Made by a program: the position numbers and the translations under genes. Below the pieces are notes generated by a model that saw only the letters and a list, made by a program, of their open reading frames with translations, was not told where the DNA came from and did not search any database. DNA of 64,000 nucleotides from Proteobacteria bacterium ST_bin12. GTDB taxonomy: Bacteria; Pseudomonadota; Gammaproteobacteria; Burkholderiales; Methylophilaceae. Shown one piece after another: positions 52,038-61,359 of this stretch. The first letter of the stretch is position 1. Every line of letters begins with the position of its first letter. The DNA lies in assembly GCA_002083635.1 (NCBI GenBank), contig MSXP01000003.1:1-64000 (forward strand), in the 5' to 3' direction.

Positions 52038-53648
52038 ATGCAAAACAAATTTTACAGGCAGAGTGGTGTAGCGTTAATTTTAACGGCTTTTATTCTTGCC
52101 CTGATAGCGACTGCATATTTACTAAAATCATACGATCAAAATAGTTTAAGAGTAGAGCAAGATAAAAAAACATATTTAGCGCTCAATCAAGCAAAGCAGG
52201 CTTTAATTGCTTGGTCTGCCAGTCATCTTTATTATCCAGGACAGATGCCGTTTCCTGACAGAAATGGAGAGCCAGTACCGAATTACGATGGTTTAAGTGA
52301 CTGCAATTCTCCAACATCTACTTTTAGTTACAGCTTATTAATTGGTCAACTTCCCGTATATGGTCAAGGCAATCCCTGTACCGCGCCTCAAACTGGCATT
52401 GGTGAAAACTATCAAGATACACAAGGCAATCGCCTTTGGTATGCAGTATCGCGCAATCTAGTGCACAAGTATGAAAGCGCCGCTATACCACCCGTAGACC
52501 CAATTATTAATCCAAGTATCATCAGCAACCCAGTTGAACCTTGGCTGGTTGTGAGGGACAGAAATGGCAACGTGATATCCAATCGAGTAGCCGCTGTGAT
52601 TATTGCACCTGGCAATGTGTTAACTGGACAAAACCGCGCAGGCGCAGCACCAAATGCAAATCAATATCTGGATAGTTTTAGTATAGGTGCAGCAACTTAC
52701 AGCAATGCTAATTACGATATGCCCAATGAAGATTTTATCATGGGACAAGATAGCCGAGATATAACAGAGGCGGACGTTAGCGTGACAAAACCTTATCAAT
52801 TCAACGATAAATTGGTTTTTATTACAATTGATGAATTGATGGCGGCCGTGACCAACCGCGCCAGTGCCGAATCTAGTAAATTGCTCAGTCAATACAGAGC
52901 CAAAAACACACAGTTTCCGTATGCGGCAAATCTAGGTGCTACACCGAATAATCATGCCTCATCTGGCACAAACACAAAAGGCTTGTTGCCGATTGATATG
53001 ACAGATACTTGCAGTTGTGCTTCGGCCAGCAGTTGTAGTTGTAGCTTTAATCCGATTTTAAACGTTGTATTTAGAAGAGGCGGTGGCACAGCATGGACCT
53101 CATCTGCCGGCAGCTGTACACCTTCAGGCGCTGACTGTACCTGCACAGGTGCAGGTAGTTGCACTCGTACTACCAGAACATTTAGCTGCGACACTAACGG
53201 CCTTTGCACGCACAATGTTGGAGGGGCAAATAATACTTACACATATTCTGTGCCAAGTTATGCAGATATCTATTCCGCAGGTGCAGGTTGTATAATTTCT
53301 GGCGCCCGAGCAGTTTGCAACAACGCTGGTACGCTTACCATTGGTTTAAAAGAGCCTGATTGGTTTAAAACCAATTTATGGCAAGATTATTTTTATTATG
53401 AATGGTCGCCACTTATCGCTAATTTACAAGCAGGTTTAACCACGGGTGTTGACGCGATTTTGATTGGCACTGGCGACAGATTAGCGATTACTGAAGCGCG
53501 ACCAACAGGTTCGCCAATCCCCCCCACTAGTGATATAACCTACTACCTTGATAGTATTGAAAATACCAATAACGATTTGGTTTATGATGCAGTAAACAAG
53601 CAAAAAAGTAATCTTCACAACGATCAAGTTTATATAATATCGCCATGA
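52038..53648 (+). CDS. Large Cys-rich minor pilin-like protein
   Basis: The 536-residue protein has a short leader and a hydrophobic N-helix, SGVALILTAFILALIATAYLL, in the PilX/GspK style (G before the mature V). It shares KQAL-I/L-x-(W/Y) and a Pro-rich PFPDRNGEP segment with the next pilin. The region about 325-405 is strikingly Cys-rich, with patterns such as CSCASASSCSCS and CTCTGAGSC. I do not recognise the globular domain. A tip or adhesin role is inferred from size and position. Confidence 0.6.
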   Translation: MQNKFYRQSGVALILTAFILALIATAYLLKSYDQNSLRVEQDKKTYLALNQAKQALIAWSASHLYYPGQMPFPDRNGEPVPNYDGLSDCNSPTSTFSYSLLIGQLPVYGQGNPCTAPQTGIGENYQDTQGNRLWYAVSRNLVHKYESAAIPPVDPIINPSIISNPVEPWLVVRDRNGNVISNRVAAVIIAPGNVLTGQNRAGAAPNANQYLDSFSIGAATYSNANYDMPNEDFIMGQDSRDITEADVSVTKPYQFNDKLVFITIDELMAAVTNRASAESSKLLSQYRAKNTQFPYAANLGATPNNHASSGTNTKGLLPIDMTDTCSCASASSCSCSFNPILNVVFRRGGGTAWTSSAGSCTPSGADCTCTGAGSCTRTTRTFSCDTNGLCTHNVGGANNTYTYSVPSYADIYSAGAGCIISGARAVCNNAGTLTIGLKEPDWFKTNLWQDYFYYEWSPLIANLQAGLTTGVDAILIGTGDRLAITEARPTGSPIPPTSDITYYLDSIENTNNDLVYDAVNKQKSNLHNDQVYIISP

Positions 53649-54454
53649 CGCTTAAAAAACAGATTAAACAAAAAGGCTTTACCTTGGTGGAAATGGCCAT
53701 CGTATTGGTTATTTTTGGCTTGGTTTTATCTGCCTTATTACTGCCGCTGCGCGCGCAACGTGAGCAAGCGGAACAAGCGCAAACACTTAACACATTAGAT
53801 AATGCTAAACAGGCTTTGCTGGGTTATGCGCAAGCAAACGGAAGATTGCCGTGCCCTGCGACAGCGGCTAGTCAAGGTATCGCTGCGCCAAATGCTAGCG
53901 GTCCTTGCACAGTACAGCAAGGATTTTTGCCAGCAGCCACATTGGGAATGCAGCCGGTCAATTCGCAAGGTTTTGCGATAGATGCATGGAATAATCCCAT
54001 ACGCTATGCAGTTACATTAGCAGATAATCCTAATGGTGTAGTTGCAGGTTTACCAAGTGGATATGGAGTCAGAAACATTCCCGACTTTACTAGTACACTC
54101 GAATTGCAAGATATTGGCATATCCAGAACTAATCCCGCACCTCCACTCAATGTGCCAGCACTCAATCCCGATTTAAGAGTATCGTGTGGTCAAATTACTA
54201 CACCAGAATGTGTACCAGCTAATCTGCTGATTAATAACGCAGTTGCAGTCGTTTACTCAACTGGCGTCAATGGTGCTTTGGCAGATGCAGAGGTGGGAGC
54301 AGATGAAGTGGCCAATAAAATTGGCACCACAATATTTTACAGTCGCACCCAAACAGCAAGCGGATCTGTCGCTGGCGAGTTTGATGACTTAGTCACTTGG
54401 ATTTCACCTTACGTGCTCTACAACGCCATGATTCAAGCGGGGCAGTTGCATTAA
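53645..54454 (+). CDS. Type IV prepilin-like protein, unusually large
   Basis: The 269-residue protein has a textbook prepilin site, KGFTLVEMAIVLVIFG, with Glu at mature position 5. It lacks the usual 140-170-residue pilin size and shows AKQALLGYAQANGRLPCPA, related to the preceding protein. Four later Cys may form two disulfides. It overlaps the previous gene (ATGA). It could be the major or a minor subunit; no smaller pilin and no prepilin peptidase gene lie in the cluster. Confidence 0.75.
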   Translation: MTLKKQIKQKGFTLVEMAIVLVIFGLVLSALLLPLRAQREQAEQAQTLNTLDNAKQALLGYAQANGRLPCPATAASQGIAAPNASGPCTVQQGFLPAATLGMQPVNSQGFAIDAWNNPIRYAVTLADNPNGVVAGLPSGYGVRNIPDFTSTLELQDIGISRTNPAPPLNVPALNPDLRVSCGQITTPECVPANLLINNAVAVVYSTGVNGALADAEVGADEVANKIGTTIFYSRTQTASGSVAGEFDDLVTWISPYVLYNAMIQAGQLH

Positions 54455-54460
54455 ACCGCT

Positions 54461-55213
54461 ATGAATGATGATCAGCTTTTACGTTACAGTCGTCATATCT
54501 TACTGCCCAAAATCGGTTATGAAGGCCAAGACAAAATTGTTAACAGCCATGCGTTAATTGTGGGGGCTGGTGGTTTGGGGTCGCCAGTGGCTTTATATTT
54601 AGCGGCCTCTGGTGTGGGTAAGCTGACTATTTGCGATTTTGATACGGTAGACTTAACCAATTTACAGCGGCAAATTATTCATACAACGCAATCCGTTGGC
54701 ATGAATAAAGCGCTTTCTGCGCAGCAATCAATTCAAATACTTAACCCTCAAATTACGGTAAAAACCGTGCAGCAAAAATCGACAGAAGCTGAGTTTAAGC
54801 AACTGGCGAAAGATGCAGACGTTGTCATTGATTGCAGTGATAATTTTGCAACCCGTTACGCATTAAACCGCGTTTGTTTTCAGCTTGAAAAGCCCTTGGT
54901 TTCGGGCGCAGCTATTGGGTTTGAGGGGCAAATTTCTGTATTTGACTTCAGAAGCGAAACCAGCCCTTGTTACCACTGTTTGTATCCTGACACAGGCGGT
55001 GACGCCGAAATGCGCTGTACTGAAAATGGCGTTTTTGCGCCGCTAGTGGGCATTATCGGCACTATGCAAGCGGCAGAAGCGCTGAAGTTAATCATGCAAA
55101 TTGGTGAAAATCTGCAAGGAAGATTATTGCTTTTGGATGCATTAAGTATGGAGTGGCGCACGATTAAATTGAGCCGTGACCCAGCATGCGTGGTTTGCAA
55201 TATTCAGTATTAA
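54461..55213 (+). CDS. ThiF/MoeB/HesA-family sulfur-carrier adenylyltransferase
   Basis: The 250-residue E1-like enzyme adenylates the C-terminus of a ubiquitin-fold sulfur carrier (ThiS or MoaD). It has GAGGLGSPVALYLAASGVG (nucleotide loop), DLTNLQRQI, DCSDNFATRY and two CxxC zinc pairs (CYHC and CVVC). ThiF and MoeB cannot be told apart safely. The facing thiO gene favours thiamin synthesis. Its stop codon overlaps that of thiO in opposite orientation. Confidence 0.88.
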   Translation: MNDDQLLRYSRHILLPKIGYEGQDKIVNSHALIVGAGGLGSPVALYLAASGVGKLTICDFDTVDLTNLQRQIIHTTQSVGMNKALSAQQSIQILNPQITVKTVQQKSTEAEFKQLAKDADVVIDCSDNFATRYALNRVCFQLEKPLVSGAAIGFEGQISVFDFRSETSPCYHCLYPDTGGDAEMRCTENGVFAPLVGIIGTMQAAEALKLIMQIGENLQGRLLLLDALSMEWRTIKLSRDPACVVCNIQY

Positions 55214-56223
55214 TCACACATTAAATTGACAATACGTTGTGCGCTGGCTGGCGCCATAGTTAAGCCGTAGCGAAAATGTCCAGTATTTAAATAAAGATTC
55301 TGAATGCTTGGGTGCGCGGAAATGGTGGGTAGATTTTCTGGCGTGCCTGGTCGTAAACCGCACCAATGTTTGAGTATATTGGCATTTTTCAAGCTAGGTA
55401 GAATAGCTTCTGCCTTTGTTTGTAAAGTCAGCTTTACATCTTCAGTCGTATTTTTATCAAATCCCACATCTTCTAAAGTGCTACCAGCTAGCAATAAGCC
55501 ATCTTGTCGCGGCACTAAATAAAAGCCGTCTTTATACATAATATGCGGTAGTTTTTCGCCAACTTGTTCATAAAGCAAAATTTGGCCACGCATGGGTTTA
55601 ATGTTGAGCTGTTGAGCGGTGTTTTTTAATAGCTCAAAACTCCAAGCGCCTGAGGTCACTACAAACTGGTCTGCTTCTAAAGTCTCACCAGTAGTGGTTT
55701 GCCAGCTCTTTAGCTGTTCAGACTGATTAAGTGCCTGCAACTCGGTATGCTCTAATAAAGTAACACCGCTATGTATGAGTGCTAAACGTAATGCTTTTAA
55801 TAGTTGTGGCGGGCGCACTTGCGCAACGCTTGGTAAGAAAAGGCCTTGCGAATTTGCTTGCACGGGAATGCTGTTTTTAAGGCACCAATCTGTGGCAGTT
55901 AACGCATCTGCAGGCGCTAAAATTTGCATGCCACAATTGATTAACTCTGGGTCTATGCCCGTTGTTGTGAGTAACCGCTTACATAAATGTGGGTAAATGG
56001 CGGCACCAGCAAGAGCTAGCTGATTCACTTCAACTTTGTACATCCAAGGCAACAGTGGAAATAAGATGCCAGCACCTGCCCAAGAAGACTCACCAGAAGT
56101 TTGGCTGGCAACCACATTGCGCTCAACCAAAGTGACTTGGCAGCCGCGATTAATGAGCTCAAGCGCAGTTAGGCAGCCAACAATGCCGCCGCCTACCACG
56201 ACCACTTTTTTGGCCGCCACCAC
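55210..56223 (-). CDS. thiO: Glycine oxidase ThiO (thiamin biosynthesis)
   Basis: ThiO oxidises glycine to iminoglycine for the thiazole of thiamin, using FAD. The 337-residue protein opens with VVVVGGGIVGCLTALELINRG (FAD-binding) and has SGESSWAGAGILFPL and CGLRPGTPENLPTIS near the end. The start is GTG 56223 or 56220, directly after the antiporter stop (TAAGTG), so the two minus-strand genes are coupled. Confidence 0.85.
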   Translation of the reverse strand: MVAAKKVVVVGGGIVGCLTALELINRGCQVTLVERNVVASQTSGESSWAGAGILFPLLPWMYKVEVNQLALAGAAIYPHLCKRLLTTTGIDPELINCGMQILAPADALTATDWCLKNSIPVQANSQGLFLPSVAQVRPPQLLKALRLALIHSGVTLLEHTELQALNQSEQLKSWQTTTGETLEADQFVVTSGAWSFELLKNTAQQLNIKPMRGQILLYEQVGEKLPHIMYKDGFYLVPRQDGLLLAGSTLEDVGFDKNTTEDVKLTLQTKAEAILPSLKNANILKHWCGLRPGTPENLPTISAHPSIQNLYLNTGHFRYGLTMAPASAQRIVNLMCD

Positions 56224-58200
56224 TTAGCGACCTGTGAGCAAGAATTTTTCAGCACTACCTAAATCGGCAGGGCTGCCCAATAGCACCAATATATCGCCCT
56301 CACCAATCACAATATCTGGGCGCGGCAAGATGTCTTCCAACATATTAGGACGGCGGATATGCTGTAGCTCAACGTTGAAGCCATCAAAATTAATATCACT
56401 CAAGCGCATGCCAACAGTAAAATCTTGAGCACTAATTTCTGTTGAATGCAGCCTAACTTGATGTGTTTCCGTAATTTCGGACGCTGCATCGGTTAAGCCG
56501 TGGAAATACCCTTGAAACATTTTGTAGCGCTCTTCACGAAATAGCCGAATACGTTTAACCACGCGATTTAAAGGGATTCCCAAAAGCACTAAGGCGTGTG
56601 AAGCCAGCATCAAGCTGCCCTCGAGTACTTCAGGCACTACTTCGGTCGCACCAGCAGCCCTAAAGGTGTCAATATCTGCGTCGTCGTAAGTGCGTACAAT
56701 CACGGGCAAATTGGGATAACCTTCTTGTGCCACATGCAATACTTTCATCGATGCGCGCATATCAGAATAGCTGACAATTAACGCTTTAGCGCGTGCGCCA
56801 CCAGCAGCCTCCAATACAATGCGCCTGCCTGCATCGCCATACATCACGTGCTGACCAGCGGCCGCCGCATCGTGCACACGTGTGGGGTCAATATCTAGCG
56901 CAATAAAAGGGATATTTTCTTCTTTTAAAAAGCGGCCCAAATACTGGCCACTGCGGCCATAGCCGCAAATAATCACATGGTCTTTAAGGTTTTTGGCAAC
57001 GCTATCAATTTCATTTACCACTTGGCTGCTGTTGCGGGTATAGCTTTTAACTAATTTGCGCGCAATTTTACCGTTGTACTGAATAATAAATGGTGCAGTT
57101 ACCATGGATAACAATGATGCCGCCAGCACTACTTGCAGCTCATCGCCGCCAATTAAGTTTTGCTCTAGACCCAAAGCCAAAATGACAAAGCTAAACTCAC
57201 CCGCTTGCGCCAACACCATGCCTGTACGAATACCAACACCCGTTTCGTAACCAAACAAACGGCTTAAAACAGCAATAACAAACGCTTTGAATAATACAAA
57301 AAATACCAAAAGCAACAGCACCAAGCCAATGTGTTTGCCAAGCTGGTTAAAGTCTAACAACATGCCCACGCTGATAAAAAATAAGCCGAGCAAAATATCG
57401 CGGAAAGACGCAATATCCGATTCCACTTGGTAACGATAGCGCGTTTCTGAAATCAGCATGCCAGCGATAAAAGCGCCCAAGGCATAAGATAAACCTGCAA
57501 TTTTAGTAACAGTTGCTAGCAGTAAAGTCACCATTAACACATTCATCACAAATAATTCGCGCGAACGTTGTTTAGCCACTAAGCTAAACCAAAAATTGAT
57601 GATGCCTTTGCCAAATTTAAAGAGTATAAACAGTAAAATAACGGTTTTTAGCAGTGAAATGCCTAATATGCTGGTCAAGTTGCCAGATTGTGCGCCTAGC
57701 GCTGGAATCAACACCAAAATCGGGATAACGGCTAAATCTTGAAACAGCAAGATCCCAATACTTAAGCGGCCATGGCGCGAATTTAAATCGACACGTTCCA
57801 TTAAGATTTTAGAAACAATGGCGGTGGATGACATGGTTAACGCGCCACCAATCACAAAAGCAGTAACTAAACTTAACCCTGCTAACCAGCCAATTAACAT
57901 GGCTACGCCCAAAGTAATTAAAACCTGCGCGCCACCTAGGCCAAATAAGGTTTTGCGCATAGAGTACAGTTTTGACAAGCTAAACTCTAAGCCGATGCTA
58001 AACATCAAGAACACAATGCCAAACTCGGCTACATGGCGACCACTTTCAGTGCTGGGTAGTAAATTGAGTGCATAAGGACCAAACAATAAGCCAACGAAAA
58101 AATACGCCAGCATAGCGGGCAATCGCAAGGCACGAAAAAACGCAACAGCCAATACAGAGCTGGTAAGCAAGAGTAGAACACTGGTTAATGAATCAAACAT
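56224..58200 (-). CDS. CPA2-family cation:proton antiporter with RCK domains (KefB/YbaL-like)
   Basis: The 658-residue protein has 12 or 13 membrane segments (about 1-385), an RCK/TrkA-N domain with GYGRSGQYLGRFL (about 405-525) and a C-terminal TrkA-C domain (about 575-655). Such proteins exchange potassium or sodium for protons under nucleotide or glutathione control. QDLAVIP and the GMVLAQAGEFSFV segment are typical of the Kef type. No ancillary KefF/KefG gene is adjacent. It shares a divergent 147-bp promoter region with kdsD. Confidence 0.88.
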   Translation of the reverse strand: MFDSLTSVLLLLTSSVLAVAFFRALRLPAMLAYFFVGLLFGPYALNLLPSTESGRHVAEFGIVFLMFSIGLEFSLSKLYSMRKTLFGLGGAQVLITLGVAMLIGWLAGLSLVTAFVIGGALTMSSTAIVSKILMERVDLNSRHGRLSIGILLFQDLAVIPILVLIPALGAQSGNLTSILGISLLKTVILLFILFKFGKGIINFWFSLVAKQRSRELFVMNVLMVTLLLATVTKIAGLSYALGAFIAGMLISETRYRYQVESDIASFRDILLGLFFISVGMLLDFNQLGKHIGLVLLLLVFFVLFKAFVIAVLSRLFGYETGVGIRTGMVLAQAGEFSFVILALGLEQNLIGGDELQVVLAASLLSMVTAPFIIQYNGKIARKLVKSYTRNSSQVVNEIDSVAKNLKDHVIICGYGRSGQYLGRFLKEENIPFIALDIDPTRVHDAAAAGQHVMYGDAGRRIVLEAAGGARAKALIVSYSDMRASMKVLHVAQEGYPNLPVIVRTYDDADIDTFRAAGATEVVPEVLEGSLMLASHALVLLGIPLNRVVKRIRLFREERYKMFQGYFHGLTDAASEITETHQVRLHSTEISAQDFTVGMRLSDINFDGFNVELQHIRRPNMLEDILPRPDIVIGEGDILVLLGSPADLGSAEKFLLTGR

Positions 58201-58347
58201 GAGTAGTGAATTTTTTTATTAGATAATGGCTATTTTAATAAGGCTTTGGTTTATTAGGGCAAAAATTGTGCCTACTTTTGCAAATTAACTTAAAAACAGC
58301 AGTATTTTACTTTATTAGTCATGGTTTCCCTTTTATACTAACTGCTT

Positions 58348-59388
58348 ATGGCACCTACTCTTTTGCAATCAGGCCGCGAGCATGCGCAACCAAACGCGGC
58401 TAAGTCAACTGTGCAGTCAGACAACTTGTCGACTGTGCAACTGGCGCGCCACGTATTAACCATAGAAGCACGCGAAATATCCGCTCTGGCTAATCGGCTG
58501 GACGCTAATTTTGAAGCAGCCGTTAACCTTATTCTACATTGCCAAGGCCGTGTTGTGGTTAGCGGCATGGGTAAATCTGGGCATATAGGCGGCAAAATTG
58601 CGGCCACCCTTGCCAGTACTGGCACTCCTGCTTTTTTTATGCATCCTGCGGAAGCCAGTCATGGTGACTTAGGCATGATTACGGATGGCGACGTGGTGAT
58701 TGCGCTGTCAAATTCGGGTGAAAGCGATGAGCTACTCAATATTTTGCCCACAATCAAACGCTTGGGCGCTAAAGTCATTAGCATCACAGGCGCACCAAAT
58801 TCCACGCTGGCTAAAGAATCTGATGTGCATTTAAGTGCGGAAGTCGCTCAAGAGGCTTGCCCGCTTGGTTTGTCACCCACTGCAAGCACCACAGCTGCTT
58901 TGGCTTTAGGTGATGCATTAGCCGTTTGTGTATTAGATTTGCGCGATTTCACTGCAGAAGATTTTGCGCGCTCACACCCGGGCGGCAGCATTGGCCGCAA
59001 ATTGCTTACGCGCGTTAAAGATGTAATGCGTGTAGATGCCGCGATTCCCAGTGTATGTGCAGATGTTTTGTTATCAGCCGCACTGATGGAAATGACTAAT
59101 AAAGGTTTGGGTTTAACGGCAGTAGTTAACGCTAATTTTGAACCGATTGGTGTTTTTACCGATGGTGATTTACGTCGCGCATTTGCCAATGGTATTCATG
59201 CCAGCACCGCCAAAATCAGCGATGTGATGCACACAACCCCGAATACCATTAATGCCAATCAATTGGCAGTAGAAGCAGTTGAGTTAATGGAAAATAAAAA
59301 AATTAACGGCCTGCTAGTGACGAATGATGCGGGAAAATTGGTTGGTGCATTCAACATGCACGATTTATTAAAAGCGAAAGTAGTGTAA
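58348..59388 (+). CDS. kdsD: D-arabinose 5-phosphate isomerase KdsD (KpsF/GutQ family)
   Basis: KdsD interconverts ribulose 5-phosphate and arabinose 5-phosphate, the first step of Kdo synthesis. The 346-residue protein has a SIS domain (GMGKSGHIGGKIAATLASTG) and two CBS domains (VMRVDAAIP and VMHTTPNTI). The N-terminus is about 20 residues longer than usual, so the true start could lie slightly downstream. It leads the Kdo/LPS-transport operon and its stop overlaps kdsC (TAATG). Confidence 0.92.
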   Translation: MAPTLLQSGREHAQPNAAKSTVQSDNLSTVQLARHVLTIEAREISALANRLDANFEAAVNLILHCQGRVVVSGMGKSGHIGGKIAATLASTGTPAFFMHPAEASHGDLGMITDGDVVIALSNSGESDELLNILPTIKRLGAKVISITGAPNSTLAKESDVHLSAEVAQEACPLGLSPTASTTAALALGDALAVCVLDLRDFTAEDFARSHPGGSIGRKLLTRVKDVMRVDAAIPSVCADVLLSAALMEMTNKGLGLTAVVNANFEPIGVFTDGDLRRAFANGIHASTAKISDVMHTTPNTINANQLAVEAVELMENKKINGLLVTNDAGKLVGAFNMHDLLKAKVV

Positions 59389-59939
59389 TGAGCGATTTAA
59401 ATGTACAGGCGTCATCAGAAGTTTTAAATCGTGCAAAAAAAATTAAGTTGGTGATTTTTGATGTGGATGGCGTGATGACCGATGGCGGTTTAACCATCGG
59501 CGATGACGGTCAAGAATATAAAACGTTTAATACACAAGATGGCTTAGGCATGAAGCTACTAAAAAATAGCGGCGTGCAAATGGCGATTATTACAGGGCGC
59601 ACATCAAACGTGGTAAAACAGCGTTCTGAAAGTACAGGTGTGGCGCACTTTTACCAAGGTGTAGATGATAAATTAGTGGCGTTTAACGATTTGATTGCTA
59701 AGCTAAATATTGCGGCTGATTGCGTGGCTTTTATGGGTGACGATGTAGTGGATATGCCGCCGATGTTGCGTTGTGGATTGGCAGTGACGGTGCCTGCAGC
59801 GCCGATTTCGGTTAAAAATCGCGCGCATTACATTACACAAAAGCAAGGCGGGCATGGTGCGGTGCGCGAACTATGCGAGCTGATTATGCAAGCGCAAGAT
59901 ACTTTAAATGCGCAATTGGCGCCATTTTTTGCTGAATAA
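59388..59939 (+). CDS. kdsC: Kdo-8-phosphate phosphatase KdsC
   Basis: KdsC removes phosphate from Kdo 8-phosphate. The 183-residue HAD-family enzyme has the nucleophile motif FDVDGVMTDGGL, ITGRTS and MGDDVVDMP. It is translationally coupled to kdsD and followed 20 nt later by lptC. Confidence 0.93.
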   Translation: MSDLNVQASSEVLNRAKKIKLVIFDVDGVMTDGGLTIGDDGQEYKTFNTQDGLGMKLLKNSGVQMAIITGRTSNVVKQRSESTGVAHFYQGVDDKLVAFNDLIAKLNIAADCVAFMGDDVVDMPPMLRCGLAVTVPAAPISVKNRAHYITQKQGGHGAVRELCELIMQAQDTLNAQLAPFFAE

Positions 59940-59959
59940 ATGGTAAAAACTTAAACAGC

Positions 59960-60646
59960 ATGATCAGTCGTTCTGCTTTATTTTTTCCGATTGTGTTAGC
60001 GGTGATGCTGGCGCTACTCACGTTTTGGATTAATCAAACTGTTGAGCAGCAAGGCCCTAAATTGGACGGTAGCAATCGGCATGACCCAGATTACACCATG
60101 CATGATTTTGTAACTACGCAAACAGATGCGCTAGGTCAGCTGCGCTATATTTTGGCCGCCACAGAAATGTTGCACTACCCAGATGACGATAGCACAGTGT
60201 TGCAGCGGCCACGTTTTACGCAGTACACAGTGAATAAGCCATATACGCAAATTGAGGGTTTACGCGGATATATTTCTAGCGATGGCGAAGAGGTTGAGCT
60301 GGTGGATAATGTAAAAGTAGTGCGTCAAGCGTTTGAGGGAAAAGGTGAAATGCAGGTGTTAACTGAAAAGTTATGGATTTTTCCAAAACAAGATTTAGTA
60401 AAAACAGATGCGCCAGTAACGATTAAACAAGCACCGAAAACGGTGATTACGGCAGTTGGAATGGTTTACGATAAAAAAGCACAAACAGTAACTTTGCTGG
60501 ATAGGGTAAAAGTACATTACGAAAGACCACCAGCCATTCAAGCGAAAAGCACAGCTAAACCTGCAAAAGCCAGTAAAATACCAGTTAAAAAAACGGTAGT
60601 AAGTCAATCAAAAACAACTGCAATTAAGCGGCGCCAAGCAAAGTAA
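59960..60646 (+). CDS. lptC: LPS export protein LptC
   Basis: LptC is the single-pass inner-membrane anchor that receives LPS from LptBFG and passes it to LptA. The 228-residue product has one N-terminal transmembrane helix (PIVLAVMLALLTFWI) and a periplasmic beta-jellyroll (YTMHDFVTTQTDALGQLRY). A Lys/Thr-rich tail of about 40 residues extends beyond the usual C-terminus. Confidence 0.88.
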   Translation: MISRSALFFPIVLAVMLALLTFWINQTVEQQGPKLDGSNRHDPDYTMHDFVTTQTDALGQLRYILAATEMLHYPDDDSTVLQRPRFTQYTVNKPYTQIEGLRGYISSDGEEVELVDNVKVVRQAFEGKGEMQVLTEKLWIFPKQDLVKTDAPVTIKQAPKTVITAVGMVYDKKAQTVTLLDRVKVHYERPPAIQAKSTAKPAKASKIPVKKTVVSQSKTTAIKRRQAK

Positions 60647-60669
60647 TTAAAAAGAATTAGCGGAGAAAT

Positions 60670-61335
60670 ATGAGTTATTTAATTCAAAAAAATGTATGGA
60701 AGTTAATCGTAAGCCTGTGCTTATGTTTTGGCTTGCAGTGTTTTAGCTTGCAGATTTGGGCTGAGTCGGCGGATCGCAACAAACCGATTGAGTTAGAGGC
60801 AGATACTGTGACGGTTAACGATGCAAAAAAAACCAGCACTTACACAGGCAATGTTATTTTAACGCAAGGTACACTGATTATACGTGCTGACAAACTGGTG
60901 GTGCGTGAGGATAAAGAAGGGTTTCAGCATAGCACTTCAACTGGCGCGCCAACTACTTTCAAGCAAAAGTTAGAGGGTAAAAATGAGTATATGCAAGGTA
61001 GCGGTCAGCGCATTGAATATGATGGACGCATGGATAAAGTGCAGCTTTACAAAAAAGCTTGGGTAAAACGTGGTGAAGATATCGTGTATGGCGATTATAT
61101 TAGTTATGATGCAAACGCAGAGTACGCCGAAGTGATTGGCGGGGCAAAATCTGAAAGTGGTGGTACATCAAGCGGGCGTGTTAAAGCAATTATTCAACCA
61201 AAAAATAAGACCCAAACTAGCACAGACACAAAACCTGTAACAACTGAAAGCCAGCCCAAAATTAATCCAAGTACATTGCCCAGAGTAGACAAAACACTCA
61301 AGTTTATTGATAAACCTGAAACACAAGCCAATTAA
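60670..61335 (+). CDS. lptA: LPS periplasmic bridge protein LptA
   Basis: LptA oligomerises into the periplasmic LPS bridge. The 221-residue protein has a signal region ending near IWAESADRNKPIELEADTVT, then the OstA jellyroll (TYTGNVILTQGTLIIRADKL, MQGSGQRIEYD). The C-terminal 45 residues are polar and repetitive. GGAGAAAT precedes the ATG. Confidence 0.9.
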   Translation: MSYLIQKNVWKLIVSLCLCFGLQCFSLQIWAESADRNKPIELEADTVTVNDAKKTSTYTGNVILTQGTLIIRADKLVVREDKEGFQHSTSTGAPTTFKQKLEGKNEYMQGSGQRIEYDGRMDKVQLYKKAWVKRGEDIVYGDYISYDANAEYAEVIGGAKSESGGTSSGRVKAIIQPKNKTQTSTDTKPVTTESQPKINPSTLPRVDKTLKFIDKPETQAN

Positions 61336-61359
61336 TTAACACTAAAAAACAATCAAAAA

